A DNA stretch of 64,000 bases. Source: Methylotenera sp. Its GTDB lineage: Bacteria; Pseudomonadota; Gammaproteobacteria; Burkholderiales; Burkholderiaceae_C. Positions 40,886-49,685 of the stretch are shown piece by piece (position 1 is the first letter of the stretch; every line of letters starts with the position of its first letter). A program made the translations under genes and the position numbers. The DNA lies in contig JAIPCJ010000002.1 of assembly GCA_021738245.1 (NCBI GenBank), positions 1 to 64,000 on the forward strand, given 5' to 3'. The notes beneath the pieces were generated by a model. It was not told the origin of the DNA and did no database searches. It worked only from the letters and a program-made list of their open reading frames with translations.

Positions 40886-41622
40886 AGGTTGTCGACCGCC
40901 GCGTTGTCGTCGTACATGCCGCTGATGTAGGCGATGACCTCCGCCGGGCTCCAGGGCTTGCTGCACTTCATCGTGCCGGGGCAATACACGCCCGTCTTGC
41001 TCAGCTGCGTCCACATGTCGACGACCTGCGTCTTCGTGATGGGGTAGCGGGTGGAATTGCTGGTGAAGTAGCCCGCGTTCAGCCACGCAGCCGTCAGGTG
41101 CCGAAGCAGTTGCCCGGAACCACCGGAGCCCCCGAAGATGGCGTCGTTGGGCGCGTTGAGAACCCACCAGAGGCTGACGCCGCCCTGGTACTGCGTCTTG
41201 CAGGTCCAGCCCGGGAACACGCTTTGCAGGCTCGTGCCCTGATTGGTGATGTCGGTGAAAACAACCTTCTGGAGGGCGGTGGTGCAGGTCACGACGTTGC
41301 CGTTGACCTGCGGAAAGGTCGCGCCAGCGGGCGCCCAGTACGGCGAATGCTGGGGCTGAACCCAGAAGCCGGGCGAGCGGCCGCCGGAACACACCGTGCT
41401 CGAGGCCGGGCGCGGGCTGGTATTGCCGCTCATGATGGCCGACGGGCTGCGACAGACGCCACCGCCCAAGGCCGACTTGGCGCTGACCGCCAGCAACACC
41501 CCGGCGCCCCCACCGGCGCCTCGGAACAACCGGCGGCGGGCCAGGTTCACGCCCGGGGCGATGGCCGATTGCGGCTCGCCATGCAGCGCTCCCTGTTCAC
41601 TGTCGAACCGATTGTTATCCAT
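40873..41622 (-). CDS. Exported SPGFW-motif protein in the HPr-rel-A cluster
   Basis: The 249-aa protein has a twin-Arg-like N-terminus (LARRRLFRGAGGGAGVLLAVSAKSA, residues 28-52). The mature part carries eight Cys, the motif SPGFW (83-87) and SPYW (93-96), and LLRHLTAAWLNAGY (172-185). I know a group of secreted proteins combining SPG[FY]W with a LLRHAVAALLNA-like helix; their function is unknown. GGGGAA lies upstream of the ATG. Its overlap with the PqqD gene suggests it is the substrate or partner of the modifying enzymes. This link is inferred from gene order. Confidence 0.7.
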   Translation of the reverse strand: MDNNRFDSEQGALHGEPQSAIAPGVNLARRRLFRGAGGGAGVLLAVSAKSALGGGVCRSPSAIMSGNTSPRPASSTVCSGGRSPGFWVQPQHSPYWAPAGATFPQVNGNVVTCTTALQKVVFTDITNQGTSLQSVFPGWTCKTQYQGGVSLWWVLNAPNDAIFGGSGGSGQLLRHLTAAWLNAGYFTSNSTRYPITKTQVVDMWTQLSKTGVYCPGTMKCSKPWSPAEVIAYISGMYDDNAAVDNLCKQ

Positions 41623-41850
41623 TGAGTTCCCCTGGGTGGCGAAGGTGTGCAAGCCGGAGGCTCGCACCGAAATTATCGCGTGGCCTCTCGGTGGCGCCTC
41701 CCCCCGAATCAGGGTGAAGGCATCGACAACCCTGTCACAAAGCACGGAGGCGCAGGAGGCCGACGGGCCTGCCGAGAGCCAAAGCGCCCGCGTCCGGCCC
41801 TGCGGCCGCCGTGATGAGGCCGCCGTCTGCCGTGACGGGCCGACGCCTGA

Positions 41851-42078
41851 TCAGGCGGTCCGGCGCGACAGCCAGCTCAGGGGCGATTCCTGCGGGGCTG
41901 GCCCCGACCCCGACCGGGATTCGAGGAAGTCGCTCGGCGGCTGGCTGCGGTATTCGCTGATGCCACCGCCATCCAGGCAGGCGTCCAGACCGAACGCGGT
42001 GCCGAGGTCGGCCGGGTCGGGTTGATGGCGTGTTGCGACGTCACGGCGGAACAGACGCAGTGAAGGAACGAATCGCAT
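41851..42078 (-). CDS. Small protein (75 aa), possible peptide substrate of the HPr-rel-A cluster
   Basis: The 75-aa product has a basic amphipathic start (MRFVPSLRLFRRDVATRHQP), a middle block GTAFGLDACLDGGGISEYR and a Ser/Pro-rich end SPLSWLSRRTA. GAGG precedes the ATG at 42078. It lies 228 bp before the SPGFW gene in the same direction. Size, single Cys, Ser content and position fit a precursor peptide, but no known precursor family is recognised. It could equally be an unrelated small protein. Confidence 0.55.
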   Translation of the reverse strand: MRFVPSLRLFRRDVATRHQPDPADLGTAFGLDACLDGGGISEYRSQPPSDFLESRSGSGPAPQESPLSWLSRRTA

Positions 42079-42376
42079 GGCACACCTCGCTTGCTGTGAA
42101 GCCCGGACAACCGCATCCCGACTTGCGCAACCAGTTTGCGGGATGGATGTGACAAGCGTGCACAAGCTCGTAAGTAAATATTGCCGGCGCATGCAATTCC
42201 ACACGCCCGCGGCGCGGCGCGCCCCAGGGTGCGGCGCCAAATCCACAGTGCCGGCGGCCCGACAACGGGCGTTGCGCGCTTGCACTTGTACACGCACCCG
42301 CAGCAGAGGCACCTTCCCTGGCGCGTGCGTCGCCACTTAAGCTTCAGCCCCCTTCACTGCGGCACCCGACTGTCGA

Positions 42377-42541
42377 ATGAGTTCAACCTGGTTGACCCGC
42401 CTCGCGGGCATGCTGATCGCGACCGTCGTTGCATGCGCGCTGTGGATGGCGACGGTGGTCACGCCCGAATCCCATGGGTCGTTGATGGTTGCCCAGGCCG
42501 CACCCGCCAGCCCCGCAGCCTCCAGCCCCGGCAGCCGCTGA
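42377..42541 (+). CDS. Small exported or membrane protein (54 aa)
   Basis: The ATG at 42377 opens a frame with one hydrophobic segment (LAGMLIATVVACALWMATVV) followed by an Ala/Ser/Pro tail (APASPAASSPGSR). It ends one base before the stop of the convergent argP-like gene. It looks like a secretion signal with a short extension, or a single-pass membrane peptide. No ribosome site is obvious. The function is unknown. Confidence 0.4.
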   Translation: MSSTWLTRLAGMLIATVVACALWMATVVTPESHGSLMVAQAAPASPAASSPGSR

Positions 42542-43447
42542 TCAGGCCAGGGCCTGGCGAGCCCCCAGCGCAAGCGCCCGGCCGATGCGGTCCAGGAGCG
42601 CATCGCGACCTTGCAACTGCCATTGGTGCCAGTACAGCGCCACCTCCACGCCCACCTCCGGCTGCAGCACCACCAGGTCACCCGCCGACACCAAGGGGCG
42701 GACCTGGATCTCAGGCGCCACGCCGACGCCCCAGCCCATGACGGCCGCGCGCACATAGGCTTCGCTCGACGGCACAAAACGCTCGCGCAAGCGCGGTGAG
42801 CGCACGCCAAAGGCCTGTGACACCCACTGCGCCTGCGTGTCGTCCTTGCGGTTGAAGACCAGAAAGGGCGTGTCGGCGAAGCTGCCCGCGTGCAGGCCCT
42901 GTGGCAACTGGGTCGCCAGAAAGCGCGGGCTGGCCACGGCCACGTAGCGCATCACGCCCAGCGGCTGGACCCGGCAGCCCTGCAGCGCCTCGGCCACCGT
43001 GGAGACGCAACCCAGCACGGCCCCCTGGCGCAGGCTGTCGTGGGTGAAGTCCTGGTCGTCCACCACCAGTTCCAGCCCGTAGCCCTCCTGCAGGCCTTGC
43101 TGCACGAGGCCGTCCAGCGCGGGCAGCACCCAGGTGGCGAGGCTGTCCGCGTTGACCGCGATGGCCAGCCGCGACTGGGGCGCGACGCGCTCGCCCAGTT
43201 CGCGCGCCACATCGACCCGCAACGCCTGCAACTGCCGGGCAAACCGCAGCAACACCTTGCCGGCCTCCGTCAGCCGCAGGGGCCGGGAGCGCACCACCAG
43301 CGGCTGGCCCACCTGCGCCTCCAGCACCCGCAACCGCTGGGACACGGCGCTCTGCGTGATCGCCAGGCGCTGGGCGGCGCGCTCGAAGCCCAGCTCGTCA
43401 GCGAGGGCGGCCAGACAGTCGAGGGCGGCAGGATCGAACTCATTCAT
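42542..43447 (-). CDS. argP: LysR-family regulator ArgP (IciA)
   Basis: The 301-aa regulator has an N-terminal HTH (ELGFERAAQRLAITQSAVSQRLRVLE, about 18-45) and the ArgP-typical phrase LAIAVNADSLATWVLPAL at the start of the effector domain. ArgP senses Lys/Arg and controls export of arginine or lysine. It is divergent from an argO/lysE exporter gene 73 bp away, the classical arrangement. The ATG at 43447 gives the standard N-terminus. Confidence 0.88.
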   Translation of the reverse strand: MNEFDPAALDCLAALADELGFERAAQRLAITQSAVSQRLRVLEAQVGQPLVVRSRPLRLTEAGKVLLRFARQLQALRVDVARELGERVAPQSRLAIAVNADSLATWVLPALDGLVQQGLQEGYGLELVVDDQDFTHDSLRQGAVLGCVSTVAEALQGCRVQPLGVMRYVAVASPRFLATQLPQGLHAGSFADTPFLVFNRKDDTQAQWVSQAFGVRSPRLRERFVPSSEAYVRAAVMGWGVGVAPEIQVRPLVSAGDLVVLQPEVGVEVALYWHQWQLQGRDALLDRIGRALALGARQALA

Positions 43448-43520
43448 AAGCGTTGCTAATGTATGGCGAAGAATATGAATGACTCTTCTGGAAATCACGG
43501 CCGCTGCCGAGAATCTGGCG

Positions 43521-44162
43521 ATGTCCGCCCTGACCCCCTTCGCGCATCCGCAGGCGCCTGCCGTCTTCGCGCAGGGCTGGGCCATGGGAGCGGGGCTGAT
43601 CCTGGCCATCGGCGCGCAGAACGCCCTCGTGCTGCGCCAGGGGCTCAGGCGCGAGCATGTCGGGGCGGTGGTAGCGGTGTGCACCCTGTCGGACTGGCTG
43701 CTCATCCTGCTGGGCGTGTTCGGCCTGGGCGCGCTGATCCAGGCCCAGCCGCTACTGCTGGAGGTGTTCCGCTACGGCGGCGCAGCCTTTCTGCTGGCTT
43801 ATGCGGCGCTGGCCGCCCGTCGCGCCTGGCGCCCGTCGGCCGGCCTGCAGGCCAGCGGGCCGACAGCCAGCCTCGGAGCCACGCTGAGCGCCGCCCTCGC
43901 CTTCACCTATCTGAACCCCCATGTCTACCTGGACACGGTCGTGCTGCTCGGCGGGCTCGGCGCCCGCCAGCCGCCTGAGCTGAGAGCGGCCTTCGCCACC
44001 GGCGCGGGCCTGGCGTCGGCGATGTGGTTCAGCCTGCTCGGATTCGGCGCTGCCGCGGCCGCCCCGCGCCTGCGCAGCCCGGCCACCTGGCGGGTGGTCG
44101 ATGCCCTCATCGCTTTGCTGATGACGGGCCTGGGTTTACAACTTCTCCTGCAACCTCTCTAA
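43521..44162 (+). CDS. argO: LysE/ArgO-family basic amino-acid exporter
   Basis: The 213-aa protein has about six TM helices and the LysE signature GLILAIGAQNALVLRQGLRREHV at about 25-47. LTPHVYLD-type FTYLNPHVYLDTVVLLG is in the middle. It exports arginine and/or lysine. The ATG at 43521 is preferred; the frame stays open upstream to 43479 in the shared promoter region. Regulation by the divergent ArgP is expected. dadA follows 17 bp later and may share the transcript. Confidence 0.85.
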   Translation: MSALTPFAHPQAPAVFAQGWAMGAGLILAIGAQNALVLRQGLRREHVGAVVAVCTLSDWLLILLGVFGLGALIQAQPLLLEVFRYGGAAFLLAYAALAARRAWRPSAGLQASGPTASLGATLSAALAFTYLNPHVYLDTVVLLGGLGARQPPELRAAFATGAGLASAMWFSLLGFGAAAAAPRLRSPATWRVVDALIALLMTGLGLQLLLQPL

Positions 44163-44179
44163 GAACTCGAAGGATGGCC

Positions 44180-45454
44180 ATGAAGATCGTCGTTCTCGGT
44201 GCCGGCATCATCGGCATCGCCACCGCCTGGTACCTGCTGGACGAGGGGCACGAAGTCATCGTCGTGGACCGCCAGCCCGATGCTGCGCTGGAAACCAGCT
44301 TCGCCAACGGCGCGCAGATCTCGGTGAGCTTCTGCGAGCCCTGGGCCAATGCCGGCGCGCCCTTCAAGGTGGCCAAGTGGCTGCTGCGCGACGACTCGCC
44401 GCTGCTGTTCCGCCCGCGGCTGGACCCCAACCAGTGGCGCTGGGGCCTGGCCTTCCTGATGCAGTGCACGGACGCCGCCTTCGAGCGCAATGTGGAAGAG
44501 CTGGTGCAGCTCGGACGCTATTCGCATGAGTCGCTGAAGGAGCTGGTCTCGCGCACCGGCATCCAGTACGACCGCCTGGAGCGCGGCATCCTGCATTTCT
44601 TCTCCAGCCAGGCCGATTTCGACAACGGCGCTGCCGGCGCCGAGATCATGCGCCGCCACGGCGTGGACCGCCGCGTGCTCAACCGCGAGGAGGTGCTGAA
44701 GGTCGAGCCCGCCCTGGCCGCCTTCGGCCCGAAGGTGTTCGGCGGCACCTACACGCCCAGCGATGAAAGCGGCGACGCCAAGGTCTTCACACAGAAACTG
44801 GCGCGCCTGTGCGCCGAGCGTGGCGCGCAGTTCCTGTACGAGCACGACATCCTGGGCCTGCAGCGCGTGGGCGACGGCATCGAATCCACCCAGATCGCCC
44901 ACGTGCGCACCGGCGAGCGCAAGACGCTGAAGGCCGACGCCTTCGTCGCCGCGATGGGCTCCTACACGCCCGCCCTCGTGAGGCCGCTGGGCGAGTGGCT
45001 GAACATCTATCCGGCCAAGGGCTACTCGGCCACGCTGCGCCTGAAGAAGCCCGAGGCCGCGAGCGTGGTGAGCCTGCTGGACGACACCCGAAAGATCGCC
45101 ATCTCGCGCCTGGGCGACCACATCCGCATTGCCGGCACGGCCGAGCTGTCGGGCTTCGACCTCAACCTCGACTCACCCACCGCCAAGGTGCGCTGCGCGG
45201 CCCTGGTGCGGCGCTATGAAGAGCTCTTCCCCGGCGTGGCGGACACCAGCGAGCCCAACTACTGGACCGGCCTGCGCCCGAGCACGCCCACCAACATTCC
45301 CTACATCGGCCGCAGCAAGGCCGCGCGCAACCTTTGGCTCAACGCGGGTCACGGCACGCTCGGGTGGACGCATGGCGCCGGCTCGGGCCGGGCCGTCGCG
45401 GAGCTCATCGCCGGTCGCAAGCCGGCGATGGCCTTGCGCTGCTACAACGTCTGA
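44180..45454 (+). CDS. dadA: D-amino acid dehydrogenase small subunit
   Basis: The 424-aa FAD enzyme has the dinucleotide-binding start MKIVVLGAGIIGIATAWYLLDEGHEV and the family phrases FANGAQISVSFCEPWAN, TYTPSDESGDAKVF, IYPAKGYSATL and LNAGHGTLGWTHGAGSGR. It oxidises D-amino acids (D-Ala and others) to keto acids, passing electrons to the respiratory chain at the inner membrane. I chose the ATG at 44180 (GAAGG 6 bases upstream) over one two codons earlier. The length is typical for DadA. Confidence 0.92.
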   Translation: MKIVVLGAGIIGIATAWYLLDEGHEVIVVDRQPDAALETSFANGAQISVSFCEPWANAGAPFKVAKWLLRDDSPLLFRPRLDPNQWRWGLAFLMQCTDAAFERNVEELVQLGRYSHESLKELVSRTGIQYDRLERGILHFFSSQADFDNGAAGAEIMRRHGVDRRVLNREEVLKVEPALAAFGPKVFGGTYTPSDESGDAKVFTQKLARLCAERGAQFLYEHDILGLQRVGDGIESTQIAHVRTGERKTLKADAFVAAMGSYTPALVRPLGEWLNIYPAKGYSATLRLKKPEAASVVSLLDDTRKIAISRLGDHIRIAGTAELSGFDLNLDSPTAKVRCAALVRRYEELFPGVADTSEPNYWTGLRPSTPTNIPYIGRSKAARNLWLNAGHGTLGWTHGAGSGRAVAELIAGRKPAMALRCYNV

Positions 45455-45467
45455 TCCGCGCGCCTGA

Positions 45468-48254
45468 TCAGAGCGACTTCAGCAGCTCCTGAACCTGGGC
45501 CTGCTGCGGGAACTTCGGGCCCAGCTTGGCCAGGCCTTCGAGCTCCTGCCTGGCGCCCGCCTTGTCGCCCGACTTGAGCAGGATCTCCGCCAGATTGAAG
45601 CGGTAGGCCGGCTGGTCCGGCAGATCGCTGACCAGCTGACGCTGCTGGCTGACGGCCTTGGCGTAGTCCTTCTCGTTGGCCAGCACGGTGGCGTAGGTGT
45701 CGCGCAGCGGCGCGTAGTCGGCCTTGAGCTTCAGGCCTCGCTCCGCCAGCTCCCGCCCCCCGGGTTGACCGAGCTTGCTGCGCAGCCAGGCCACGTTGTT
45801 GATCACGGGCAGGGCGTCGGGGCTGCGCTTGAGCAGGGCCTCGTAGCGCGACAGGGCCGGCTCCAGCTCGCCACGCGACAGCAGCACATCGGCGGTTGCA
45901 CTCTCGAAGGTGACGTCCTTCGGATGTGCGCTGCGCCACTGCTTCTCGAATGCCAGCGCCTCGTCGCGCTTCTTGGCCGCGAGCAGCAGCGTGAACAGAC
46001 GCGCCGGCGCATCACCCGGGTCGTTCAGGGTCACGGCCTTGCGCAGCAGCGCGATTGCGGGCTCGGGGCGGTTGCGCCCGGCCTCGATCTCGGCCTCGGC
46101 GACCAGCGCGAACGCCTCCTGCGGGAGCTTCTTCTGGCGCTCGCGCAGGGCGGCCAAGGCTTCATCCACCCGCCCCTGGCGTGCGGCCAGCTGAATCACC
46201 AGCCGCTGCGCCGCCACCGAGGTGGGCTCGGCCTCCAGCGCCCGCTTGATCTCGCGCTCGGCGCCGGCGTAGTCCTTGTCCAGATAGCGCAGCTGGCCCA
46301 GGCCCAGCCAGCCCGCGGCCCGCGTGGGCGCCAGCACGGTGAGCTGGGTGTAGGTCTTGGCGGCCTGCGCCCGGTCGCCGGAAGCGATCTGCGTGCGCGC
46401 CAGCCGCTCCACGATGTCGGCGTTCTGCGGCATGGCCGCCGACGCTTCCTGCGCCGCCTGGGCCGCCTTGGCCGCATTGCCCATGCGCAGGTAGTGGTCG
46501 ACCAGGGCCAGGCGCAGGATCGGCTCCGTCGGCTCCTCACTCACGCCGGTGGTGAGCACCTCGGTCACCCGCTCGACCGGCGCACGGTTTTGCACCAGCA
46601 GCTCGGCCAGGGCCAGGCGCGCGGTCGCCGAATGCTTCTGGCTCGCCACGAAAGCCTCCAGCCGCTGGATGGCACCGTCGGCACGGCCCGCCTGGAGGTC
46701 CAGGGCCACCAGGCCCAGCACGGCGGGCAGGTAGCCCGCGTCGGTCTTGATGGCGGCGTCGAAGGCGGCCTGGGCAGCGGCGTTGTCCTTGCGCGCAAGC
46801 TGGATGCGACCGCGCAGGCCATCCGGCACCGGGCTGCCCTGCATCTTGGGCGCCAGCTTGTCGATGGCCGCCAGCGCGGCCGGCAGCTCGTTGCGCCGCA
46901 GCAGCGCGTTGATGAGCATCAGGTCGTAGTTGCTGCCGCTGTCCTTGGCGGCGAGCTCACGCAATTGGGCAATGGCCGCGTCGGCCTTGGCGCGGCTGGC
47001 GCCGCCCGGCGCGCTGCTGTCGCGCACGATGGCCGACAGCGCCAGCGCCGCGGCCGTCTTGGCGTCGTCCGGGCGCAGCTTGGCAGCCGCTCCGAAGGCT
47101 TGGTCGGCCGCCTCGAAATTGCCTTGCATCAGCTGGGCCTTGCCGGCCAGCAGCAGGGTCTCGGCGTCGGCCTTGCCCGACTCCAGCAGCGGGCGCACCG
47201 TCTCCAGCGTCTTGCCGGGCGAGCGGCGCTGCAGCTGCAGCGCGGCGTACTGGCGGCGCAGGGCCGGATCGTCCGGCGCGAGCTTGAGCGCCTGATTCAG
47301 CAGGTTCTCGGCTTCCGCCATCTCGCCGAGCTGTTGATGCGCCCCCGACGCCACGCGCAGCAGCGGCAGGAAGTTGGGCATCTGCTTGAGCAGCGGCAGC
47401 GCCAGGTCACGCGCCTTGGCCGGCTCGTTGCGCGCCAGCGCATCCTGCGCCTGCAGGAAGCGCCCCTGGGGCTTCTTGGCCAGCGCGGGCGGCATGTCGG
47501 TCACCAGCTTGCCGGCCACGTCGAGCTTCTGCTGGCCCAGCGCGATGCGGATCAGCAGTGAACGGGCGTCGTAGACGTTGGGGTCCAGCGCCAGCACGTT
47601 TTCCAGGAGCGGGCGGGCGTCCTCCACCTTGCCGCGCGACAACAGCACCTCGGCCTTGAGCTGCAGCGCCTTGGCCGACTTCGGGTTCTTCAGCAGCAGC
47701 TCGTCGAGCTGCGCCAGCGCCTCATCGGCGGCACCGCCGGCCCACTTGACCCGCGCCGACACGAGCACCGCGTCTTCAGACGCGGGTTGCAGCTGCAGCG
47801 CGCGGGCCACGCTGGCCTTGGCCTCCACCAGGTTGCCCTGGGTCAGGTGTGCCACGGCCAGCAGGCGCTGCAGCGTCGCCATCGCGGCGGGATCGGCCAG
47901 AGACTCCTCATGGAACTCGCCGATCACCTTGCGCGCCTGGCCTGAGTTCAGCATGGCCTCGGCCAGCGGCGGCACCACCTCGTCCCGCGGCGCCCCCAGC
48001 TCCCAGCCCCGGCGCAGTTCGATCTCCGCGCCGGCCACATCGCCCGCCTCCAGCAGGGCCTTGCCCAGCAGATAGCGGGCCTGCGCGTTGTCGGGTGACT
48101 GTTGCAGCAGGTTCTTCAGCTCGATCGCGGCGCCGGCCGAGTCTTTCTGCTCCATGCGCTTTTGTGCCGAGGCCAGCAAGTCCTGCTCGGAGCGTTGACC
48201 GCAAGCCGTGAGGGCGGCGAGCATGATGAGGGTGAGCACACGGCGCGATTTCAT
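45468..48254 (-). CDS. prsT: PEP-CTERM/XrtA-system TPR lipoprotein PrsT
   Basis: The 928-aa protein has a lipobox LTAC (Cys about 18), then at least fifteen TPR-like repeats to the end. It begins with the family phrase SAQKRMEQKDSAGAAIELKNLLQQSPDNAQARYLLGKALLEAGD. PrsT is tied to exosortase A/PEP-CTERM protein sorting and exopolysaccharide. Here no exosortase or eps gene is nearby, so the rest of the system must lie elsewhere. Length and repeat number agree with the family. It is convergent with dadA. Confidence 0.85.
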   Translation of the reverse strand: MKSRRVLTLIMLAALTACGQRSEQDLLASAQKRMEQKDSAGAAIELKNLLQQSPDNAQARYLLGKALLEAGDVAGAEIELRRGWELGAPRDEVVPPLAEAMLNSGQARKVIGEFHEESLADPAAMATLQRLLAVAHLTQGNLVEAKASVARALQLQPASEDAVLVSARVKWAGGAADEALAQLDELLLKNPKSAKALQLKAEVLLSRGKVEDARPLLENVLALDPNVYDARSLLIRIALGQQKLDVAGKLVTDMPPALAKKPQGRFLQAQDALARNEPAKARDLALPLLKQMPNFLPLLRVASGAHQQLGEMAEAENLLNQALKLAPDDPALRRQYAALQLQRRSPGKTLETVRPLLESGKADAETLLLAGKAQLMQGNFEAADQAFGAAAKLRPDDAKTAAALALSAIVRDSSAPGGASRAKADAAIAQLRELAAKDSGSNYDLMLINALLRRNELPAALAAIDKLAPKMQGSPVPDGLRGRIQLARKDNAAAQAAFDAAIKTDAGYLPAVLGLVALDLQAGRADGAIQRLEAFVASQKHSATARLALAELLVQNRAPVERVTEVLTTGVSEEPTEPILRLALVDHYLRMGNAAKAAQAAQEASAAMPQNADIVERLARTQIASGDRAQAAKTYTQLTVLAPTRAAGWLGLGQLRYLDKDYAGAEREIKRALEAEPTSVAAQRLVIQLAARQGRVDEALAALRERQKKLPQEAFALVAEAEIEAGRNRPEPAIALLRKAVTLNDPGDAPARLFTLLLAAKKRDEALAFEKQWRSAHPKDVTFESATADVLLSRGELEPALSRYEALLKRSPDALPVINNVAWLRSKLGQPGGRELAERGLKLKADYAPLRDTYATVLANEKDYAKAVSQQRQLVSDLPDQPAYRFNLAEILLKSGDKAGARQELEGLAKLGPKFPQQAQVQELLKSL

Positions 48255-48335
48255 GAGGTCTCCTTGTCGGCGCGGATTGTGTCCCTAGAATCCGCGCCCC
48301 CTTCTCAGGTTCGGCCCCCAAGGCCGGTAGTTTGC

Positions 48336-49622
48336 ATGCTTCACCGCCCCCCTTTTTGCGCGATTGACTTCGGCACGTCCAACTCCGCTGTCGCGGTGCC
48401 GGACGCCGCCGGCGGCATGCAGCTCATCGAGCTCGAACCGGGCCAGCGGACCATGCCCACGGCCGTCTTCTATTTCACCGAGGGCGACCACGACGCCGAC
48501 GGCCCGCCCCGCGCCTTCGGCCGCGCCGCCGTGGCGGCCTATGTGGAGGGCCATGACGGGCGCCTGATGCGCTCCATGAAGAGCATCCTCGGCTCGGCCT
48601 TGATCGACCAGACCACCGACGTCGGCGGCGGCCGTGGGGCCAAGTACGCCGACATCGTCTCGGGCTACCTCAAGCGCCTGCGCCGCCTGGCCGGCGAGCC
48701 TGAGCGGGTGGTGCTCGGCCGGCCGGTGTTCTTCGTCGACGGCGAGCCCGAACGGGATGCCGCCGCCGAGGCGCAGTTGGCGGCCTGCGCCCGCGCGGTG
48801 GGCTTCCAGGACGTGCAGTTCCAGTTCGAGCCGATCGCCGCAGCCTTCGACTTCGAGCAGCAAGCCATCCGCCAGGGCCGGGGCGAACAGGTGGTGCTGG
48901 TGGCCGACATCGGGGGCGGCACGAGCGACTTCTCCATCGTGCGCGTGGGCCCCGAGCGGGCGCAGCGCCTGGCCCGGCGCGACGATCTCCTGGCCAGCCA
49001 CGGCGTGCACATCGCCGGCACCGACTTCGACCGCCACATCGAGCTGGCCGGCGTGCTGCAGGCCTTCGGCTACCGGGCCACGGGGCCCAGCGGGCGTGAA
49101 CTGCCCAGCGGCCTTTTCTTCGACCTCGCCACCTGGCACCTGATCAACACCTGCTACGCCCCGCTGCGCGTGGCCGAGTGGCGCGGCATGAAGAGCTGGT
49201 TCAGCGACCTGCGCCAGCACGCGCGGCTCATGACGGTGCTGGAAGAACGCCTCGGCCACGAACTGGCCGCGCGGGCCGAGGGCGCGAAGATCGCCATCTC
49301 GGGCGGCGCCGACACCACCATCGACCTCGGCCATGTCGAGCGCGGCCTCGTGCTGCCGCTGAGCGAGAAGACCGCGGTCGACGCCTTGCGCGCCGACCTG
49401 GACCGCATCATCGCCACCGCCCACGAAACCGTCGCGCTGGCCGGCCTGCAGGCTTCGCAGATCGATGCGCTCTACTTCACCGGCGGCTCCACCGGCCTGC
49501 GCCTGCTCGTGGAGGGCATGGCGGCCGGCTTCCCGCAGGCCCAGCGCGTGACGGGCGACCGCTTCGCCTCGGTGGCCACCGGCCTGGGCCTGCACGCCCA
49601 GCGCCTGTTCGCGCCGGCCTGA
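48336..49622 (+). CDS. Hsp70-family protein (YegD-like)
   Basis: The 428-aa actin-fold ATPase has the phosphate-1 loop CAIDFGTSNSAVAV, the phosphate-2 loop VVLVADIGGGTSDFSIVRVG and the adenosine motif ALYFTGGSTGLRLL. There is no C-terminal substrate-binding domain. This matches E. coli YegD (about 450 aa), an Hsp70 relative of unclear role. The ATG at 48336 gives the expected N-terminus right before the FGTSNS loop. It is divergent from prsT. Confidence 0.88.
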   Translation: MLHRPPFCAIDFGTSNSAVAVPDAAGGMQLIELEPGQRTMPTAVFYFTEGDHDADGPPRAFGRAAVAAYVEGHDGRLMRSMKSILGSALIDQTTDVGGGRGAKYADIVSGYLKRLRRLAGEPERVVLGRPVFFVDGEPERDAAAEAQLAACARAVGFQDVQFQFEPIAAAFDFEQQAIRQGRGEQVVLVADIGGGTSDFSIVRVGPERAQRLARRDDLLASHGVHIAGTDFDRHIELAGVLQAFGYRATGPSGRELPSGLFFDLATWHLINTCYAPLRVAEWRGMKSWFSDLRQHARLMTVLEERLGHELAARAEGAKIAISGGADTTIDLGHVERGLVLPLSEKTAVDALRADLDRIIATAHETVALAGLQASQIDALYFTGGSTGLRLLVEGMAAGFPQAQRVTGDRFASVATGLGLHAQRLFAPA

Positions 49623-49685
49623 CCTCCGGCATCGCCTGAGCGGCGCTGCTACCCTGCGCGGCTTCGCACACCGAGGACGCGCTCC

